Shown here: one piece after another, positions 24,280-32,441 of the stretch
Layout: every line of letters begins with the position of its first letter
Position numbering within the stretch: the first letter of the stretch is position 1
Origin: JANRKF01 sp964518725
GTDB taxonomy: Bacteria > Pseudomonadota > Alphaproteobacteria > Rickettsiales > SXRF01
Direction: 5' to 3'
Length of the DNA: 53,982 bases
NCBI GenBank assembly: GCA_964518725.1
Contig: CAZFKP010000019.1
Coordinates: forward strand, 1-53,982
Program-made: the position numbers and the translations under genes
The notes under the pieces: generated by a model
What the model was told of the DNA's origin: nothing
The model's database searches: none
The model's input: only the letters and a program-made list of their open reading frames with translations

Positions 24280-25515
24280 ATGGATAATCTCGCCATTCAG
24301 ATGATCGCCACCGCGCGATTGATTCCGTATGCCCGCAATGCGCGCACACATTCGGAGGAGCAAGTGGCGCAGATCGCTGCCTCCATCGCTGAATTCGGTT
24401 TTGTAAATCCGATACTGGTGGACAAGCAGCACGGCATCATCGCGGGGCATGGCCGGTTGATGGCGGCGATGCGCTTAGGGCTGGCGGAAGTGCCGGTGAT
24501 TGCTCTCAGCCATTTAAGCGAAACGCAGAAGCGCGCGCTGATCATCGCTGATAACCGCATCGCGCTGAATGCCGGGTGGGATGAGGAAATGCTCCGCCTA
24601 GAGCTGACGGAGCTGCAGGCAGATGATTTTAACCTCGATATCATAGGCTTCAGCGACGACGAGTTGGATAAGCTGCTCACGCCGATTACCGATGAGGGAA
24701 ATACCGCCGATGATGCGGTGCCGGAAGTTAGCGAAACCGTAATCAGCAAGCCTGGCGATATTTGGCTGCTTGGTAACCACCGGCTGCTCTGCGGCGATGC
24801 CACCAAGCTCGATTGCATTGAGCGCCTGCTGGATGGCGCATTGGCCGATATGGTATTTACCGATCCGCCCTATAATGTGAATTACGATGGCAGCGTGACC
24901 GACAAGCAGAAAGGCCGGAAGCGCAACATCAAGAATGATAATCTCGGCATGGAATTTGAGGAATTTCTAGTCGAGGCTTTCACCAACATGCTGGCGGTAT
25001 GCAAAGGCGCGATTTACGCCTGCATGAGTTCTTCCGAGCTGGATACGCTGCAGCGCGCTTTCCGCACGGCGGGTGGCCACTGGTCGACCTTTATCGTGTG
25101 GGCGAAAAACACCTTCACCATCGGGCGCTCTGATTACCAGCGCCAATACGAGCCGATCCTCTACGGCTGGAAGGAAGGCAACAAGCACTTCTGGTGCGGC
25201 GCGCGCAACCAAGGCGATGTGTGGTTTGTGAATAAGCCGGTTTCTAATGACCTGCATCCCACCATGAAGCCGGTGGAGCTGGTGCAGCGCGCGGTGGAAA
25301 ATTCCAGCAAGAGCCGCGATATCGTTTTAGATTGCTTCGGCGGTTCCGGCTCCACGCTGATCGCTTGCGAAAAAACCGGGCGCTTCGCCAGGCTAGTAGA
25401 GCTTGATCCGAAATATTGCGATGTGATCGTGCGACGCTGGCAGGAATTCACTGGCAAGGAAGCCATGCACGAAGAGGAAGAGAAAACTTTTTCCCAGCTC
25501 GCTGAAGGGCGTTAA
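24280..25515 (+). CDS. DNA methyltransferase with ParB-like N-terminal domain
   Basis: A 411-residue protein. Residues 1-100 are a ParB/Srx-like domain (RNARTHSEEQVAQIAASI, GIIAGHGRLMAA). From about 155 there is an amino-methyltransferase: DPPY at 195-198 (catalytic, N6-adenine or N4-cytosine) precedes the SAM loop FGGSGST at 353-359, the beta-class order. This pair of domains is common in alphaproteobacterial phages and protects or marks phage DNA. The frame is open to 24022; the ATG at 24280 begins exactly at the ParB domain. No restriction enzyme gene is nearby. Confidence 0.92.
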   Translation: MDNLAIQMIATARLIPYARNARTHSEEQVAQIAASIAEFGFVNPILVDKQHGIIAGHGRLMAAMRLGLAEVPVIALSHLSETQKRALIIADNRIALNAGWDEEMLRLELTELQADDFNLDIIGFSDDELDKLLTPITDEGNTADDAVPEVSETVISKPGDIWLLGNHRLLCGDATKLDCIERLLDGALADMVFTDPPYNVNYDGSVTDKQKGRKRNIKNDNLGMEFEEFLVEAFTNMLAVCKGAIYACMSSSELDTLQRAFRTAGGHWSTFIVWAKNTFTIGRSDYQRQYEPILYGWKEGNKHFWCGARNQGDVWFVNKPVSNDLHPTMKPVELVQRAVENSSKSRDIVLDCFGGSGSTLIACEKTGRFARLVELDPKYCDVIVRRWQEFTGKEAMHEEEEKTFSQLAEGR

Positions 25516-25520
25516 AGGCA

Positions 25521-25552
25521 AAGAAAAAGCCCGCGCAGTTTCCCGCGCGGGC
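25521..25552 (-). terminator. intrinsic terminator of the DUF3489 gene
   Basis: GCCCGCGC and GCGCGGGC form an 8-bp stem with an 8-base loop (25529-25552). On the minus strand it is followed by CTTTTTCTT. It ends the leftward gene 14 bp after its stop and lies just past the convergent methyltransferase gene. Confidence 0.75.
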
Positions 25553-25566
25553 GTTGCCGGAAAGGG

Positions 25567-26121
25567 TTAGGCGATTTTGTAAATCGTTTCGCCGCCGCTT
25601 TCCTTCGTGGAGGTGATTTTCAAGCCGAGCTTCTTTTTCAAGCCACCCGCCATTGCGCCGTGCAGCGAGTGACGCTGCCAGCCGGTGGCTTCCATCATTT
25701 GCTTCAGCGTAGCGCCTTCGTCGCGCTTTAGCAGATCGATGATGGTTTGCTGCTTAGAAACCTTCGGCTCGGCGGGTTCTGCTTCCGCCTTCGCTTTACG
25801 CGCAGGCTTCTTGGGCTTTTCGGCTTCTGTGGTTTCAGCTTCGGTTTCCTGTTCCGGCGCTGCTGCTTCAGAATCTTGCTCTTCAGGAATGGGCTGGCGA
25901 GGTTTGGCGCCTACCATAACCAAAGCGGTGTCGCTGATTAGGTAGATTAAGCCGCCATCTTCGTCGCCTTCGATAACCAGCCCGTTTTTGATCATCGACT
26001 GCAGCACTTTCTCATAAACCGCGCGGTTCTTGATATGCGTCATTTGCTCGCGGATATCCAGCTGCGGCTTTTTGGCGGCTGCCTTGAGAATGCGTTCCTG
26101 AGCGGGTGAAAGTTTGGTCAT
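25567..26121 (-). CDS. DUF3489 domain protein
   Basis: A 184-residue protein. An N-terminal part (MTKLSPAQERILKAAAKK) resembles a winged-helix start. The middle is an Ala/Glu/Lys/Pro-rich linker (about 90-130). The C-terminal QTIIDLLKRDEGATLKQMMEATGWQRHSL... is the DUF3489 helix-turn-helix-like domain, frequent in phages and rhizobial elements. AAGGAG places the start at 26121. It is transcribed leftward from a region shared with the cytosine methyltransferase, and its upstream element matches that of the gene at 29500. Confidence 0.85.
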   Translation of the reverse strand: MTKLSPAQERILKAAAKKPQLDIREQMTHIKNRAVYEKVLQSMIKNGLVIEGDEDGGLIYLISDTALVMVGAKPRQPIPEEQDSEAAAPEQETEAETTEAEKPKKPARKAKAEAEPAEPKVSKQQTIIDLLKRDEGATLKQMMEATGWQRHSLHGAMAGGLKKKLGLKITSTKESGGETIYKIA

Positions 26122-26171
26122 AAGTAACTCCTTGTTTGGGTTCAAAAATTGCCCTTTCGGGTGTCGCATCC

Positions 26172-26205
26172 ATCGCTCTGCTTCGAAGGCAAAGCAAGTC
26201 AATAA
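26172..26205 (-). promoter_or_regulatory. 34-bp shared upstream element, copy 1
   Basis: ATCGCTCTG, ten variable bases, AAAGCAAGTCAATAA. The same blocks with the same spacing occur at 29547-29580. In both places the element is about 50 bp upstream of a minus-strand start codon and is followed in the leader by AAAGGG/GGGCAA. Probably a promoter or activator site for leftward accessory genes. On the minus strand TTGACT is a possible -35, but no good -10 is seen. Confidence 0.55.
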
Positions 26206-26264
26206 AACGATTATTATCAAGGCATTACGCACTTAAATGCGTTGACTGTCAGGAAAAGCCATGA

Positions 26265-27923
26265 ATGCAAAACAAGCCGTTCAATTACCTGTCGATTTGC
26301 TCCGGAATCGAAGCGGCGACCGTGGCCTGGCATACGCTCGGCTGGCGCGCGGCGGGCTTTTCGGAAATCGATCCGTTCGCACGCGCGGTGCTGGCGCATC
26401 ACTATCCGCATGTTCCGCTGCATGGCGACTTCACCACTATCGCGGCGGGCGCGTATGGAGCAATTGACCTTCTTGTCGGTGGAACGCCCTGCCAATCCTT
26501 CAGCATCGCCGGGCTTCGCAAAGGCCTTGCTGACGATAGAGGAAACCTTGCCCTTGAATTTATACGGCTTGCTCAAAGAAACCGCGCCCGATGGCTGGTT
26601 TGGGAAAATGTGCCTGGCGTGCTGTCGATTGACGGAGGACGGGCGTTTGGAAGTTTCCTCGGAGGGCTGGCGGAATGCGGGTATGGGTTCGCCTACCGGG
26701 TTCTTGACGCTCAGTATTTCGGAGTGCCACAGCGCCGCCGCCGTGTGTTCGTTATCGGATATCTTGGAGATTGGCGACCTGCCGCGGCAGTATTATTTGA
26801 GCGCGAAGGCCTGCGCGGGGATATTACGCCGCGCCGAGAAGCGCGGCAAGGAGCTGCCGGAACAGTTACGGCGGGCACTGCAAAGCGTCGCGGAGCTGGG
26901 CAGCAGCCCAAAACATTAACGGCGCATACACTGCGCAGTGATGGTTTCGATGCCAGTGAAGATGGCACCGGCCGGGGAACGCCGCTGGTGGCGGGCACGG
27001 TAAGCAGCAAATGGTCGAAAGGCACAGGTGGGCCGGCAGGTGATGAATGCCAAAACCTTGTCGCTGATCCGGTGGCATACAATGTCACCTTTTGCGATGC
27101 GAATGGGCGGCGCAAGGATCGACCGGATGGCGGGCTTTATGTGAATCGCGCTAATACGGCGAAAACGCTCACCTCCGGTGGCGATATGTCTACCTATATT
27201 GCTTTTTCCGCCAAGGATTGCGGCGCCGATGCAGCCGAAAGTGCGCCAACGCTGCGCGCTATGGGGCATGCGGGAAGTCACGCGAATGGCGGCGGGCAAA
27301 TCGCCGTGGCTATACCGCTGCAGGAAATTGGTAAGCGCACCGGCGTTTCCACTGATGATGCCAGCATCGGGCTGGGCATCGGCCAGGAAGGCGATGCAAT
27401 GTTTACGCTTCAAGCCGCCGCGCGGCACGGCGTGGCCATTCCGCTCGATCTGCGCAACGCTGGGCGCGATGCCGAAAAGCTCGATGCAGTAAATCGGCAA
27501 GGTTGCGGCATTGGCGCACCGGGCGATCCGGCTTCAACCTTAAGCGCCGCTTTCGTGCCCGGCGTGGCCAGCTTTAAACCCGGTCAATCGGCGGGCGCGC
27601 GCGGCATCGGCTATGAAAATGAATTAGCGCCTTCGCTGGAAGCTGGCGGCGGCGGGAATAACCGCCCGGCAGTGATGCAGCAGATGGCGGTGCGGCGCTT
27701 AACGCCGCGCGAGTGCGAAAGGCTGCAAGGTTTTCCTGATGATTACACGCTGATTCCGCTGCCGCTTAAAGGAAGGCAAACGCGGCAGCGCTGGGCTTCG
27801 GATGGTGCGCGCTACAAGGTGCTGGGCAACAGCATGGCGGTGCCGGTGATGCGCTGGCTGGGCGAACGCATCGTGATGGTAGAAGAGCAGCTCGCTATAG
27901 CGTCACAATTCGGAAATCATTAA
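26265..27923 (+). CDS. C5-cytosine DNA methyltransferase
   Basis: A 552-residue Dcm-type enzyme. Motif I is LSICSGIEAATVAW, motif IV PCQSFS has the catalytic Cys76, motif VI is ENVPGV (114-119), motif VIII is QRRRRVFVIG, and the C-terminal motifs are RRLTPRECERLQGFP and YKVLGNSMAVPV. Between about 185 and 470 lies a long, glycine-rich, low-complexity target-recognition region common to phage enzymes. Without a partner nuclease it is an orphan that probably shields phage DNA. It overlaps the gene at 27895 tail to tail by 29 bp, and part of it is also open in another frame (see 26455-26919). Confidence 0.93.
   Translation: MQNKPFNYLSICSGIEAATVAWHTLGWRAAGFSEIDPFARAVLAHHYPHVPLHGDFTTIAAGAYGAIDLLVGGTPCQSFSIAGLRKGLADDRGNLALEFIRLAQRNRARWLVWENVPGVLSIDGGRAFGSFLGGLAECGYGFAYRVLDAQYFGVPQRRRRVFVIGYLGDWRPAAAVLFEREGLRGDITPRREARQGAAGTVTAGTAKRRGAGQQPKTLTAHTLRSDGFDASEDGTGRGTPLVAGTVSSKWSKGTGGPAGDECQNLVADPVAYNVTFCDANGRRKDRPDGGLYVNRANTAKTLTSGGDMSTYIAFSAKDCGADAAESAPTLRAMGHAGSHANGGGQIAVAIPLQEIGKRTGVSTDDASIGLGIGQEGDAMFTLQAAARHGVAIPLDLRNAGRDAEKLDAVNRQGCGIGAPGDPASTLSAAFVPGVASFKPGQSAGARGIGYENELAPSLEAGGGGNNRPAVMQQMAVRRLTPRECERLQGFPDDYTLIPLPLKGRQTRQRWASDGARYKVLGNSMAVPVMRWLGERIVMVEEQLAIASQFGNH
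26455..26919 (+). CDS. alternative-frame ORF inside the cytosine methyltransferase gene
   Basis: A 154-residue ORF in a second plus-strand frame (open from a TTG at 26242; first good ATG at 26455). It begins MEQLTFLSVERPANPS and ends RRAEKRGKELPEQLRRAL. The translated sequence is ordinary in composition (LSISECHSAAAVCSLSDILE), and from memory it resembles hypothetical proteins annotated in other phages beside or over cytosine methyltransferases. The ribosome site is weak (GGCGGG). It could be a real overlapping gene or a frame kept open by the constrained methylase sequence. Confidence 0.35.
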   Translation: MEQLTFLSVERPANPSASPGFAKALLTIEETLPLNLYGLLKETAPDGWFGKMCLACCRLTEDGRLEVSSEGWRNAGMGSPTGFLTLSISECHSAAAVCSLSDILEIGDLPRQYYLSAKACAGILRRAEKRGKELPEQLRRALQSVAELGSSPKH

Positions 27924-28458
27924 GCACCGAGGAGCCTTTCTGGCGTAGTACCGCTTCAACTTCGGCGGCGCTCGGCGTGGTAGAATAGTAAATATCCACC
28001 ATGTAGTCATCGCCGCCGCGCTTGGGGTGAATCCACGCTTCCACGCGCGCGACCATGCCTTTTTGTTTCATGCGCTTGTCGCGCCGCGCGATTTTGGCAT
28101 CTTCCTTTTTCTGCTCGGCGGCAAATTCGGCATTTAGCTTGGTCATGAAGCAATGCTCGCATTCACCGGCGCGATTGCTTTCATGGTCGGGATGGAAAGC
28201 CGGGTTGCTGCAGCCGGAATTCTTGCAGGATTGAATTTTTACCGTGTCGAGCAGCCGGGTAATATCCGCTTCGGTGTAGGTGTCGTTGTTCAGCGCGCGA
28301 TCCTGAATGATGATATCGCCGCCGCTTCGCGGGTGCTGCTGGTTACCCATGTCCACTTTGATTTGGAAGGGATAGCCTTGGTACATCCACACGCACGGCG
28401 ATACTTCCGCTATGAGGGTTACGTTATCGATAGTGCGTGTTTTGATGGCATTCTTCAT
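27895..28458 (-). CDS. hypothetical phage protein with cysteine cluster
   Basis: A 187-residue protein of unknown function, third gene of a leftward unit. The centre has SCKNSGCSNPAFHPDHES followed by ECEHC, a likely zinc-binding group. A basic helical segment follows (DKRMKQKGM), and the C-terminus has a small alpha/beta pattern. GGGAG precedes the ATG. Its stop lies inside the end of the convergent methyltransferase gene. Confidence 0.75.
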   Translation of the reverse strand: MKNAIKTRTIDNVTLIAEVSPCVWMYQGYPFQIKVDMGNQQHPRSGGDIIIQDRALNNDTYTEADITRLLDTVKIQSCKNSGCSNPAFHPDHESNRAGECEHCFMTKLNAEFAAEQKKEDAKIARRDKRMKQKGMVARVEAWIHPKRGGDDYMVDIYYSTTPSAAEVEAVLRQKGSSVLNDFRIVTL

Positions 28459-28479
28459 AAAATTTCTCCCGGTAAAAAG

Positions 28480-28992
28480 TTAGTCGATTGTGAACCAAGT
28501 CATGGCGGTATTCAGCAGGTGGCTGTAATCGCCCGCTTGCGCTTCCGTCATAAATGCGCTGATTTCCTTTTCGGAAAGCCCGCCTTTTTTGGCGGCGCGT
28601 TGGCAAAGGCCAAGCACCATGAACGCGTTTCCGTCATTGCCGCTTAGCTGCACATGGATGTCGGGGTATTTGATGGGAGATTCGGAAGGAACCGCCGTGC
28701 CGATAAAGCGCGCGTAGCTGTAGCCTTCCGGGTTGGCATAAAGGGTTTCCCGCCCCGGCGCGGTGATAGCTACCACTTGGCGCTTGCCGTTGCGGTCGCC
28801 ACCCCGGCCTTCCAGCCAAGGCCATTCTTTGTAAATCAGGCGCGTGAAGGCATCGTATTCTCCGGTGGTAAGCTCGGCGGTTTCGGCCACCTCACATTCT
28901 GCCACCTCGCAATTGGGGCTGCTAATTTCCGCCTTCATTTCCTGAAGGCTGCTGGGTTTACGCGCGAAGCGAATGGTGATGAGGTTATTCAT
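28480..28992 (-). CDS. hypothetical phage protein
   Basis: A 170-residue protein, second gene of the leftward unit. The block ETLYANPEGYSYARFIG and the C-terminal HVQLSGNDGNAFMVLGLCQRA followed by AGDYSHLLNTAMTW look like a widespread family of small phage and plasmid proteins of unknown role (recalled pattern, not searched). AAAGGAG fixes the start at 28992, one base after the stop of the preceding gene; an upstream in-frame start at 29043 is less likely. Confidence 0.75.
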   Translation of the reverse strand: MNNLITIRFARKPSSLQEMKAEISSPNCEVAECEVAETAELTTGEYDAFTRLIYKEWPWLEGRGGDRNGKRQVVAITAPGRETLYANPEGYSYARFIGTAVPSESPIKYPDIHVQLSGNDGNAFMVLGLCQRAAKKGGLSEKEISAFMTEAQAGDYSHLLNTAMTWFTID

Positions 28993-28993
28993 A

Positions 28994-29500
28994 CTAGGCT
29001 CCTTTCTTTGCGGCGGCTTTTCCCGCTTCGAAGGCGGCTTCAAGGGCGGCTTTTACGCTCCAAACCGCTACTTCTTTGAAGTCGAGACTATCGGATTTAC
29101 GCTCTTCCAGCGTTTCGATAGCTAGGTGCTGCTGGGCGATTTGTTTGAAAAGCTCATCCTTGGTGGCGGGCTTTAGCGATACGACCTTCTTGCCCGTTAC
29201 ATCGTAGATGGATTTTTCAAAATGCTTGCGCCAGCTTGCATCGGCATAGCGTTGGCCGAGGTGGTTGGTGATAGTGCGTTGGTTTTTCGCGCCTTTAATG
29301 AAAGTCAAATCGTCCGCAAGGTGGCGACCGAAGCGCGCATCCAAAAGATCGCGGGCTTCTTCCGGTGTAAGGTTAAAAATTTTAAGGAAGAACCGGCTGG
29401 CGGCATCCCATGCTTCGGCCTGATTGCAGCCGATATGTTCGCAGGTGCCCCAAAAGCCCCATTCTTCGTTTTGTGTGGGTAGCGGTTTTACTTTTTTCAT
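28994..29500 (-). CDS. hypothetical phage protein, first gene of the leftward unit
   Basis: A 168-residue protein of unknown function. It has a W-rich N-terminus (NEEWGFWGTCEHIGCNQAEAW), a helical middle and an alanine-rich C-terminal helix (KAALEAAFEAGKAAAKK). AAAGGA precedes the ATG at 29500; the open frame up to 29683 runs into the promoter region and is rejected. It has the shared 34-bp element 47 bp upstream. Confidence 0.72.
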   Translation of the reverse strand: MKKVKPLPTQNEEWGFWGTCEHIGCNQAEAWDAASRFFLKIFNLTPEEARDLLDARFGRHLADDLTFIKGAKNQRTITNHLGQRYADASWRKHFEKSIYDVTGKKVVSLKPATKDELFKQIAQQHLAIETLEERKSDSLDFKEVAVWSVKAALEAAFEAGKAAAKKGA

Positions 29501-29546
29501 GGCGATTCCTTTCGTTGTTGTTTTGCCCCTTTGGACAAGCCCATGA

Positions 29547-29580
29547 ATCGCTCTGAATAGCTTATAAAGCAACTCAATAA
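29547..29580 (-). promoter_or_regulatory. 34-bp shared upstream element, copy 2
   Basis: ATCGCTCTG, ten bases, AAAGCAACTCAATAA, differing from copy 1 (26172-26205) in one of the 24 conserved positions. It precedes the three-gene leftward unit. The rest of the gap up to 29675 is AT-rich and includes GTTGACTCTC (29626-29635), similar to GTTGACTGTC before the cytosine methyltransferase. Confidence 0.55.
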
Positions 29581-29675
29581 TGCGCATATTTGCATTATAT
29601 TTCAATGTTTTAAGCGTCAAATTAGGTTGACTCTCCGTGTGTCTTGAGCATGGCAATTTTGTGGGGTTTTGAACG

Positions 29676-30218
29676 ATGGGCATGTCTATACGCGCCTATG
29701 GTCGGCATCGCGGCGTAAGCGATGCAGCCGTGCGCAAGGCTATTAAAGCCGGGCGCATACAGCTGGAGCTGGACGGCACTATTGATGCCGCGAAAGCCGA
29801 TGCCGCCTGGCAGATCAATACCGATGCGGCGCAGCAGCGCGGCCCGGCGCAGGTGAAGCCCGTTCCGGATGCCGCGCTCGATGCCGTGCGCGACACGTTG
29901 AAGGAAAACGGCGCGCCATCTTCCGGAGGAACCACCTATATGCAAGCGCGAACGGCGAATGAAGTGCTGAAGGCGCAAACCAATCGCGTGCGCCTGCAGA
30001 AGCTGAAAGGCGAGCTGATCGACCGCTCCAAGGTGATGGGGCATGTTTTTAAACTGGGGCGGCAGGAACGCGACGCCTGGCTTAATTGGCCTGCGCGCAT
30101 CTCAGCACAAATGGCGGCGGACTTGGCGGTCGATGGCCACACCATGCATGTGACGCTGGAACGCTATGTCAGGCAGCATTTATCAGAACTCGCCGAGTTT
30201 AAGGCAGGCATCGATTGA
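29676..30218 (+). CDS. terminase small subunit (Nu1-like)
   Basis: A 180-residue protein with an N-terminal winged helix (IRAYGRHRGVSDAAVRKAI) as in lambda Nu1-type small terminases, then a linker and a helical region (EVLKAQTNRVRLQKLKGELI) ending in a segment that binds the large subunit. It recognises the packaging site on phage DNA. It opens the late operon and overlaps the large subunit gene by 53 bp. Confidence 0.85.
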   Translation: MGMSIRAYGRHRGVSDAAVRKAIKAGRIQLELDGTIDAAKADAAWQINTDAAQQRGPAQVKPVPDAALDAVRDTLKENGAPSSGGTTYMQARTANEVLKAQTNRVRLQKLKGELIDRSKVMGHVFKLGRQERDAWLNWPARISAQMAADLAVDGHTMHVTLERYVRQHLSELAEFKAGID

Positions 30219-32196
30219 AAGTTACGATGGCATTGAGCAAGTCGAGGAAGCGTGGGCAAGCGGATTAACGCCCGATCCTGACTTTACCGTTTCCGAATGG
30301 GCGGATCACTATCGCGTGCTTTCCTCGAAATCGGCCGCCGAGCCTGGAAGGTGGCGCACCGCGCGCACGCCTTACCTCAAAGACATCATGGACGATCTCT
30401 CGCCGCAATCGCCGGTGCAGCGGGTGATTTTCATGAAAGGCGCGCAAGTCGGCGGCACCGAGTGCGGTAATAACTGGATCGGCTACGTCATCCACATGGC
30501 GCCTGGGCCGATGATGGCGATATCGCCCACGGTGGAGCTGGCCAAGCGAAACTCGAAACAGCGCATCGACCCGCAAATCGATGAAACGCCGGAGCTGCGT
30601 GAAAAGATAAAGCCTGCGCGTGCCCGCGATTCCGGCAACACGATTCTAAGCAAGGAATTCACTGGCGGCCTGCTGGTGATGACCGGCGCTAATTCCGCCG
30701 TGGGCTTACGCTCCATGCCTGCGCGGTACTTATTTATGGACGAAATCGATGGATATCCCGGCGATGTGGAAGGCGAAGGCGATCCCATTCTGCTGGCTGA
30801 GCGGCGTTCCGCCACTTACTCGCGCAGGCGGAAAATCCTGCTGGTAAGCACGCCCACCACTAAGGGCACCTCGCGCATACAGCGTGAATTTGAAAATAGC
30901 GACCAGCGCTATTTCCATGTGCCGTGCCCGCATTGCCAACATTTGCAGCCGCTCCGGTTTACGCAGCTGCGCTGGCCGGAAGGCAAGCCGCATGAAGCGG
31001 AATATGAATGCGAGGAATGCGGTGCGCTGATCTCCGAGCATCATAAAACGCAAATGCTCGCGGCGGGGCGCTGGGTGGCCACCAAGGAAGGCGATGGCCG
31101 CACGGTGGGCTACCACTTGTCATCGCTCTATAGCCCGGTGGGCTGGTTTTCCTGGGGCGATGCGGCGGCAATGTTTGAAAACGCCCAGGCGAATCCCGAT
31201 TTGATGAAGGGCTTTGTCAATACGGTGCTGGGCGAGCCGTTTGAAGAGGAATTCGATGCGCCGGAATGGCAGCGCCTTTACGAGCGCCGCGAACATTACC
31301 CGATGGGCGTGGTGCCGGAAGGAGGCTTGTTCCTTACCGCTGGCGTCGACGTGCAGAAGGATCGCCTCGAGTGCGAGATTGTCGCATGGGGGCGAAACAA
31401 GGAAAGCTGGTCGGTGGATTACCACACGCTGGAGGGCGATACCGCCCGACAGGAAGTATGGGAAAAGCTGGAAGGCCTGCTGCGGAAGGATTGGCCGCAT
31501 GCCTGCGGCGCTACATTACCGATCCGCGTAATGGCGGTGGATAGCGGCTATGCCACGCAGGATGTTTATGCCTGGGCGAAAGGCCACCCGCAGGCCAGCT
31601 GGGGCGGCAGCGGCGCGCGCGCGGGCGCACCGCGTACGGTAGTGGCGGTGAAAGGCCGTGATACCGAAACGGCGCTAATATTGAGCGTTTCAAAGGCCGA
31701 CACCGGCAGCAAAAAACGCGGGCTTCGCGTGTGGAATGTCAGCGGGCCGGTAGCGAAGGTGGAATTATATCGCTGGCTGAAGCTGGAACGCCCGACCGAG
31801 GAAGCGATGGCAGAAGGTGCTGGCTATCCGGCCGGCAGCTGTCACTTCCCCGAATACGCCGAGGAATATTTTAAGCAGATCACCGCCGAAAAGCGCGTGA
31901 TCAAGCTGCATAAAGGATTCCCTCGCGCGAGCTGGGAAAAAGACCCCACCCGCCGAAATGAAGCACTCGATTGCCGCGTATATGCGCGCGCGGCAGCGAG
32001 CATTTACGGGCTGGATCGCTTCACCGACCGGCAATGGCACCAGCTGGAGGTAGCGCTCGGCAAGCAGCTTAAGCCTGCCTATGCGGAAACCTACGCGCCC
32101 GCGCAGCCAGCGGCTCCGGGCACGCAGGCAGCCGCGCCGCGCCAGCAAACGATGAGCCAGCGCAACGTGATTAAAGCCGACGATCCCTATTTGTAA
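30166..32196 (+). CDS. terminase large subunit (GpA family)
   Basis: A 676-residue packaging motor and nuclease of the lambda GpA family. FTVSEWADHYRVLSS is the family's N-terminal signature, MKGAQVGGTE (90-99) is the Walker A-like loop, YLFMDEID (188-195) Walker B, and CPHC/CEEC (254-257, 282-285) a zinc-binding pair. The nuclease domain (VDSGYATQDVYAW) follows. Length is normal for the family (about 640-680). Confidence 0.95.
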   Translation: MSGSIYQNSPSLRQASIESYDGIEQVEEAWASGLTPDPDFTVSEWADHYRVLSSKSAAEPGRWRTARTPYLKDIMDDLSPQSPVQRVIFMKGAQVGGTECGNNWIGYVIHMAPGPMMAISPTVELAKRNSKQRIDPQIDETPELREKIKPARARDSGNTILSKEFTGGLLVMTGANSAVGLRSMPARYLFMDEIDGYPGDVEGEGDPILLAERRSATYSRRRKILLVSTPTTKGTSRIQREFENSDQRYFHVPCPHCQHLQPLRFTQLRWPEGKPHEAEYECEECGALISEHHKTQMLAAGRWVATKEGDGRTVGYHLSSLYSPVGWFSWGDAAAMFENAQANPDLMKGFVNTVLGEPFEEEFDAPEWQRLYERREHYPMGVVPEGGLFLTAGVDVQKDRLECEIVAWGRNKESWSVDYHTLEGDTARQEVWEKLEGLLRKDWPHACGATLPIRVMAVDSGYATQDVYAWAKGHPQASWGGSGARAGAPRTVVAVKGRDTETALILSVSKADTGSKKRGLRVWNVSGPVAKVELYRWLKLERPTEEAMAEGAGYPAGSCHFPEYAEEYFKQITAEKRVIKLHKGFPRASWEKDPTRRNEALDCRVYARAAASIYGLDRFTDRQWHQLEVALGKQLKPAYAETYAPAQPAAPGTQAAAPRQQTMSQRNVIKADDPYL

Positions 32197-32207
32197 GGAA
32201 AAGCACC

Positions 32208-32441
32208 ATGGCAGATCTCGCCACCCTGCATACGCGCCTGGCGGAAGCCGAAGAAGCGCACCACCAACTGCTGATGGGCGCGAAGGAAGTCACGGTTTCC
32301 ATCGGCAATTACGGCTCCACCACCTATGCGCAGGCCAGCGCCGATAAGCTGGAGCAATACATCCAGCGGCTGCAGGTGCAAATCGCACGTTTAACCGGCG
32401 GCGCGCGCCGCGGCATTATCAAGGTAACCTTCGATGATTGA
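32208..32441 (+). CDS. head-tail joining protein, gpW family
   Basis: A 77-residue protein matching lambda gpW in size, helix-strand pattern and position: an N-terminal helix (LATLHTRLAEAEEAHHQLL), a short hairpin (VTVSIGNYGSTTYAQ) and a second helix. It helps close the portal before tail attachment. It lies between terminase and portal, overlapping the latter by 8 bp. Confidence 0.88.
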   Translation: MADLATLHTRLAEAEEAHHQLLMGAKEVTVSIGNYGSTTYAQASADKLEQYIQRLQVQIARLTGGARRGIIKVTFDD

